Source: Gammaproteobacteria bacterium
GTDB lineage: Bacteria > Pseudomonadota > Gammaproteobacteria > Nitrosococcales > Methylophagaceae
DNA: 6,269 bases
Reading direction: 5' to 3'
Assembly (NCBI GenBank): GCA_002402245.1
Contig: NVVP01000006.1
Coordinates: 1 to 6,269, forward strand
Each line of letters starts with the position of its first letter. Within the stretch, counting starts at the first letter, position 1. The position numbers and the translations under genes are program-made. Shown here in pieces: positions 5,950 through 6,269 of the stretch. The notes beneath the pieces were generated by a model. That model was not told where the DNA came from. It made no database searches and saw only the letters and a list, made by a program, of their open reading frames with translations.

Positions 5950-6269
5950 ATGTCATTAGAAATACATCAACTGTTCGATAAAATTGACAAGGTGCCACAA
6001 GTTCCAGAAGTTGTCCGTACGCTAGTGACACAAGTTAATGCCTCAAATGTAAGTTTTTCATCTATTGCTGAAACCGTTGAAAAAGAACAAATTATCTCCT
6101 TAAAGGTACTTCGTCTGGTTAACTCAGCTCATTATAGTTTTCCTAGAAAAATAGGCTCAATCCAACAAGCACTCGTCATCTTAGGCATGGATGAATTAAA
6201 AAAACTAGTGATTACTTCAGGCTTCATTAATTCCTATTCTAATATAGAAGGTATGAGCCTTGATGATTT
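5950..6269 (+). CDS. HDOD-domain signalling protein, N-terminal fragment (runs off the right edge)
   Basis: The first 106 codons are visible and the frame is open to the window end. The protein starts MSLEIHQLFDKIDKVPQVPE and contains the HDOD hallmarks: a PxxPxV-type opening, an EKEQIISLKVLRLVNSAHY segment (44-62), and KIGSIQQALVILGMDELKKLVI (67-88). HDOD domains resemble HD phosphohydrolases but lack the catalytic HD pair, and typically act as regulatory adaptors in two-component, cyclic-di-GMP or motility pathways. The C-terminus, which would show any attached GGDEF, EAL or receiver domain, is outside the window. AGGA at 5938-5941, eight bases before the ATG, supports this start. It follows ubiB by 30 bases with no terminator in between, so it may be co-transcribed. 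The specific function cannot be inferred. Confidence 0.9.
   Translation, partial: MSLEIHQLFDKIDKVPQVPEVVRTLVTQVNASNVSFSSIAETVEKEQIISLKVLRLVNSAHYSFPRKIGSIQQALVILGMDELKKLVITSGFINSYSNIEGMSLDD

Overview
The window looks like ordinary core chromosome of an AT-rich gammaproteobacterium. The evidence is a tRNA-Tyr/Gly/Thr–tuf cluster like the E. coli tyrU-glyT-thrT-tufB locus, an HslV/HslU pair close to the E. coli and Pseudomonas proteins, and a ubiE-ubiJ-ubiB ubiquinone cluster, which is typical of Gamma- and some other Proteobacteria. The HslV N-terminus (Met-Glu-Gln-Tyr-Arg-Gly before the catalytic Thr) and the DUF971 gene after hslU argue against an enteric. They recall Pseudomonas- or Legionella-like gene order. 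I cannot name a genus.

Left part, minus strand (1-502): a probable sigma-70 promoter (474-502) reads leftward through tRNA-Tyr(GTA), tRNA-Gly(TCC) and tRNA-Thr(GGT) into tuf. Only the first 36 codons of tuf lie inside the window. This is a translation operon in which tRNAs and elongation factor Tu share a transcript.

Middle and right part, plus strand (638-6269): hslV, hslU, a stand-alone DUF971 gene, ubiE, ubiJ, ubiB and the start of an HDOD-domain gene are all co-directional. Gaps range from a 4-base overlap to 30 bases, and I see no terminator between them, so they could be one transcript or a chain of nested ones. HslVU is a cytoplasmic ATP-dependent protease. UbiE, UbiJ and UbiB act in aerobic ubiquinone synthesis: UbiE does the C-methylation, UbiJ is the lipid-binding partner of the Ubi complex, and UbiB is the membrane-anchored atypical kinase/ATPase that supports the pathway. 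The HDOD protein is probably a signalling adaptor and may be unrelated to the rest.

The 178-base gap between the divergent units (460-637) holds the tRNA promoter and a 36-base inverted-repeat structure (573-608) just upstream of hslV. That structure is the most interesting non-coding signal here.

I found no mobile element, CRISPR array, phage gene or evidence of a new system. The findings are modest: the hairpin upstream of hslV, odd positions in two tRNA anticodon arms, non-ATG starts in the ubi genes, and the conserved but uncharacterised DUF971 neighbour.
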